Shown: positions 61,855 to 64,000 of the stretch, one piece after another
Position numbering within the stretch: the stretch's first letter is position 1
Layout of the letters: each line of letters starts with the position of its first letter
DNA from: Hirundichthys speculiger
Lineage: Eukaryota > Chordata > Actinopteri > Beloniformes > Exocoetidae
Direction of reading: 5' to 3'
Length of the DNA stretch: 64,000 bases
Assembly (NCBI GenBank): GCA_018398805.1
Contig: JAGFBZ010000849.1
Location: 558,001-622,000 of the forward strand
The notes under the pieces: generated by a model
The model's database searches: none
Told to the model about the DNA's origin: nothing
What the model saw: only the letters and a program-made list of their open reading frames with translations
Program-made: the position numbers and the translations under genes

Positions 61855-63540
61855 GAATGTCTTTCTTCTGTTCACGATTTTCTCAGAAACATTTTTTTTC
61901 TGTCTGCATTTACATTCATGGTTATTGCCATCATCTGGCAAAACCATTTAATGTATATGCACTTCAATCTTGCAGCAGGTTTTTTTGTGGTAATGTGAAG
62001 GGTGAATGTGTCCTGGTGAAGGACACGTTCTAACATTCACACATCTTTATTAACATCTTAAATCCTGATTCCATCTGAGAGGACTAAAAAACACCAGCAG
62101 TGAGACATTTAAAGACAAGACAATTAAAGAGACACGACAGTGACGGTGTGGTGTGTGCTGGGTTGTGAAAGTGTGAGGGGTGTTGTGTAGTGGATTGTGT
62201 TGTTACACTGAACAAAATTGAAAGATAATATGTAGAAAGCAGAGAAAACTGTTAAGAAAAACCTGGATGAACACCTTCTACCAAGCAATAGACCTGTGCA
62301 CACATGTAGAATTCATGTAAACATTATGAATTGATTGTGTTGTTGTTGTTGGGGGGGGGGGGGAGGAAAAACATAGATGTGTCCATGCCCATATACACTC
62401 TCACGTACTTACACATGCAAATACATGGCGACACCATTACGCATGCAGACATAGACATAAACACATATAATTACCCGTGTGTACATTTTCTATCTTCATC
62501 ATCTATACCGTGAAGCAACATGTAATATATATTATAAAAGATTGAGAATTTTTATTCTTAGCTATGCTTATGTCTCAATACAAATATGCCTTTATATACC
62601 TAAAGAGAGAAGGTTACGAAAATGTTACATATGTATTCATATGCATGCATGCCACATCTATATATGCAAGCATACATATCTAGATAAACATTCCTATTAT
62701 TATTAATATACTATCAATGTTGGTAAAGAAAGGTATTTTTGAGTTGCGGTAAATGAAAACCAGAATAAGAGTGATCATGTCAATAATACCTATTACTACT
62801 ACTATTGAAGGTGACCAAAGGACCAAATAAATTATTTTCTTTCAAACATAGTGCCTTTGCATTTTATTGGAGACATGGAGTGTGAAGTTTGCTTACAAAA
62901 CGCATTAGTGAAAAAAAAAATGAAAAAAATTAAAAAACCTGTTTATATTTTCTGGAGAAATTATTCTTATATTTTTCAAACTATTTATCAATTCTAATTG
63001 ATGACAAAAAAAGGAAAAACACAAGAAAGACTGTCTATCCTGTAATGAAACATAATGAGTTGAGATTCTTTTATTATGAATCATCAACACATCCTGACAT
63101 TCTGTGAAGAAAAAGTATGACTATATAGTATAGATGAACTGTATGTTATTTTCAGTATAATCTTTAAAAAGCATTGGCTTAGTAGTAGAGAGACAATTTC
63201 CATTAGTAGGTTTATGTCCCCAGAGGAACATGTCCCCGAACTAAGCCAACCGACCAAAAAAGTTGCTTTAAAGAAATAAAGGAAAGAAAAATAATAATAA
63301 TAATTCCTTCAAAAACTGAGGAAAAGTAGATTGTTAAAAAATAACTTCTGTTGAGCAGGATTTAGAGGCAGTAAGAGGAAAACACTGATAGAATATAAGG
63401 AGGAAATAGGAAAAAGGACAGGCTAATGAGTATCTAACTTTTGTGATAAATGTTGGATATCAGAAACTGTAGCGCACACTTTTGGGGTTACAGGAAATTC
63501 CAAAGATAGGGATGACATAGAAAAAACAAACAAATTAGAT
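61855..63540. other. Intergenic, no gene recognised
   Basis: A G13 run at 62350-62362 and CA/TA-rich low-complexity DNA at 62390-62700. No gene or repeat family was identified. Confidence 0.5.
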
Positions 63541-63905
63541 CGCACGTGGCCAATTTCACCGAGGGAGGGCAGTAATGCGTGTTTCTGCACCCAACTGGGA
63601 ATTCGCGCAGCAGAAGAAGAAGAGGAACATAAAGAAGAAGAGTAACCGTTGTCCAGCCTTCGTAAGCGGGAGGTTTGTTAGCCGCTAGTGGCGTGCGTGC
63701 GTGCTTCGACTAAATCAAACTAGCGTTATTTTAGATGTTTTAAATCAGCTTTTTGGAAGTTGTGAAACTAAGTTTTTTGTTTGTAGCTGGAACATTTATT
63801 ACCAGAGTTTGATAAGTATTTCGCGAAAACTGTTGGCTCGTTTATCGCCATTTTGCCCGTTCAACAGCCCGAGACTTCGGAAGCAGTAAGGTAACCGCTA
63901 CAGAA
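63541..63905 (+). promoter_or_regulatory. Promoter-like region and possible 5' UTR
   Basis: Higher CpG content (TTCGCGCAGC, GTGGCGTGCGTGCGTGC, TTTCGCGAAAAC) and purine-rich GAAGAAGAAG units, a texture common at teleost promoters. It lies just upstream of the short frame at 63906, and the transcript probably continues beyond the window. The start site is unknown. Confidence 0.4.
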
Positions 63906-63980
63906 ATGGCCGGGTTTTGGAGACAAGTAACGGGGTTACTCGTGGTGTACTCAGTTTTCAAAATCTTGTTGTACAATTAA
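63906..63980 (+). CDS. Short hydrophobic reading frame, unknown
   Basis: ATG in a good context (CAGAAATGG: A at -3, G at +4) opens 24 codons, reading MAGFWRQVTGLLVVYSVFKI and ending in LLYN then TAA. One hydrophobic segment, residues 9-23, follows a single arginine, as expected for a tail-anchored or single-pass micropeptide. I do not recognise it. Alternatives are an upstream open reading frame in the 5' UTR of a gene beyond the window, or a coding first exon that splices before the stop (GTAACG at 63926 is a weak donor). Nothing downstream is visible. Confidence 0.25.
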   Translation: MAGFWRQVTGLLVVYSVFKILLYN

Positions 63981-64000
63981 CGAAAATTCTTTTGTGGCAG

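Noticed and set aside
63906..63980. First exon of pcca, because human PCCA also begins MAGFW
   Set aside because: The similarity stops after five residues, and the frame ends at a TAA after 24 codons.

Overview
The window is vertebrate nuclear DNA, almost certainly from a ray-finned (teleost) fish. The evidence is a 17-exon gene with GT-AG introns whose product is TM9SF2, a single-exon family A GPCR most like GPR101, and repeats typical of fish genomes: L2/Maui-like 3' ends, an APE-type LINE with a GATG tail, Tc1-like remnants, a TA-flanked MITE and THAP-encoding DNA transposons. The sequence is AT-rich, with many simple repeats.

Layout. Positions 1 to about 44.8 kb hold no gene I can name. 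They contain decayed Tc1-like elements (1.7-2.3 and 4.4-4.7 kb), LINE pieces (6.6-7.0 and 14.9-15.4 kb), an orphan splice-flanked candidate exon on the minus strand (12.64-12.70 kb), a CpG-rich promoter-like island (21.0-21.8 kb), a long TA tract (35.2-35.6 kb), two related THAP-type transposon copies (36.5-37.5 and 42.0-43.2 kb), a MITE with perfect terminal inverted repeats (38.8-39.2 kb) and an L2-like repeat nested in a hAT-like element (40.0-40.9 kb).

The gene-bearing part runs from about 44.8 to 58.1 kb. The GPR101-like receptor (45466-46806, plus) and tm9sf2 (57927-49921, minus) are transcribed towards each other, and their candidate poly(A) signals lie about 570 bp apart. From 58.1 kb to the end there are LINE and L2 remnants, one of them with a clean 9-bp target duplication, and finally a promoter-like region with a 24-codon hydrophobic reading frame at 63.9 kb.

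How the genes relate. Nothing suggests the receptor and TM9SF2 work in one pathway; they are convergent neighbours. The linkage is informative, however. In human, GPR101 lies near ZIC3 on the X chromosome, and TM9SF2 lies near CLYBL, ZIC5 and ZIC2 on chromosome 13. A GPR101-like receptor beside tm9sf2 may therefore be a whole-genome-duplication paralogue of GPR101. I found no evidence of a novel multi-gene system; the strongest leads are this synteny and the paired THAP elements.
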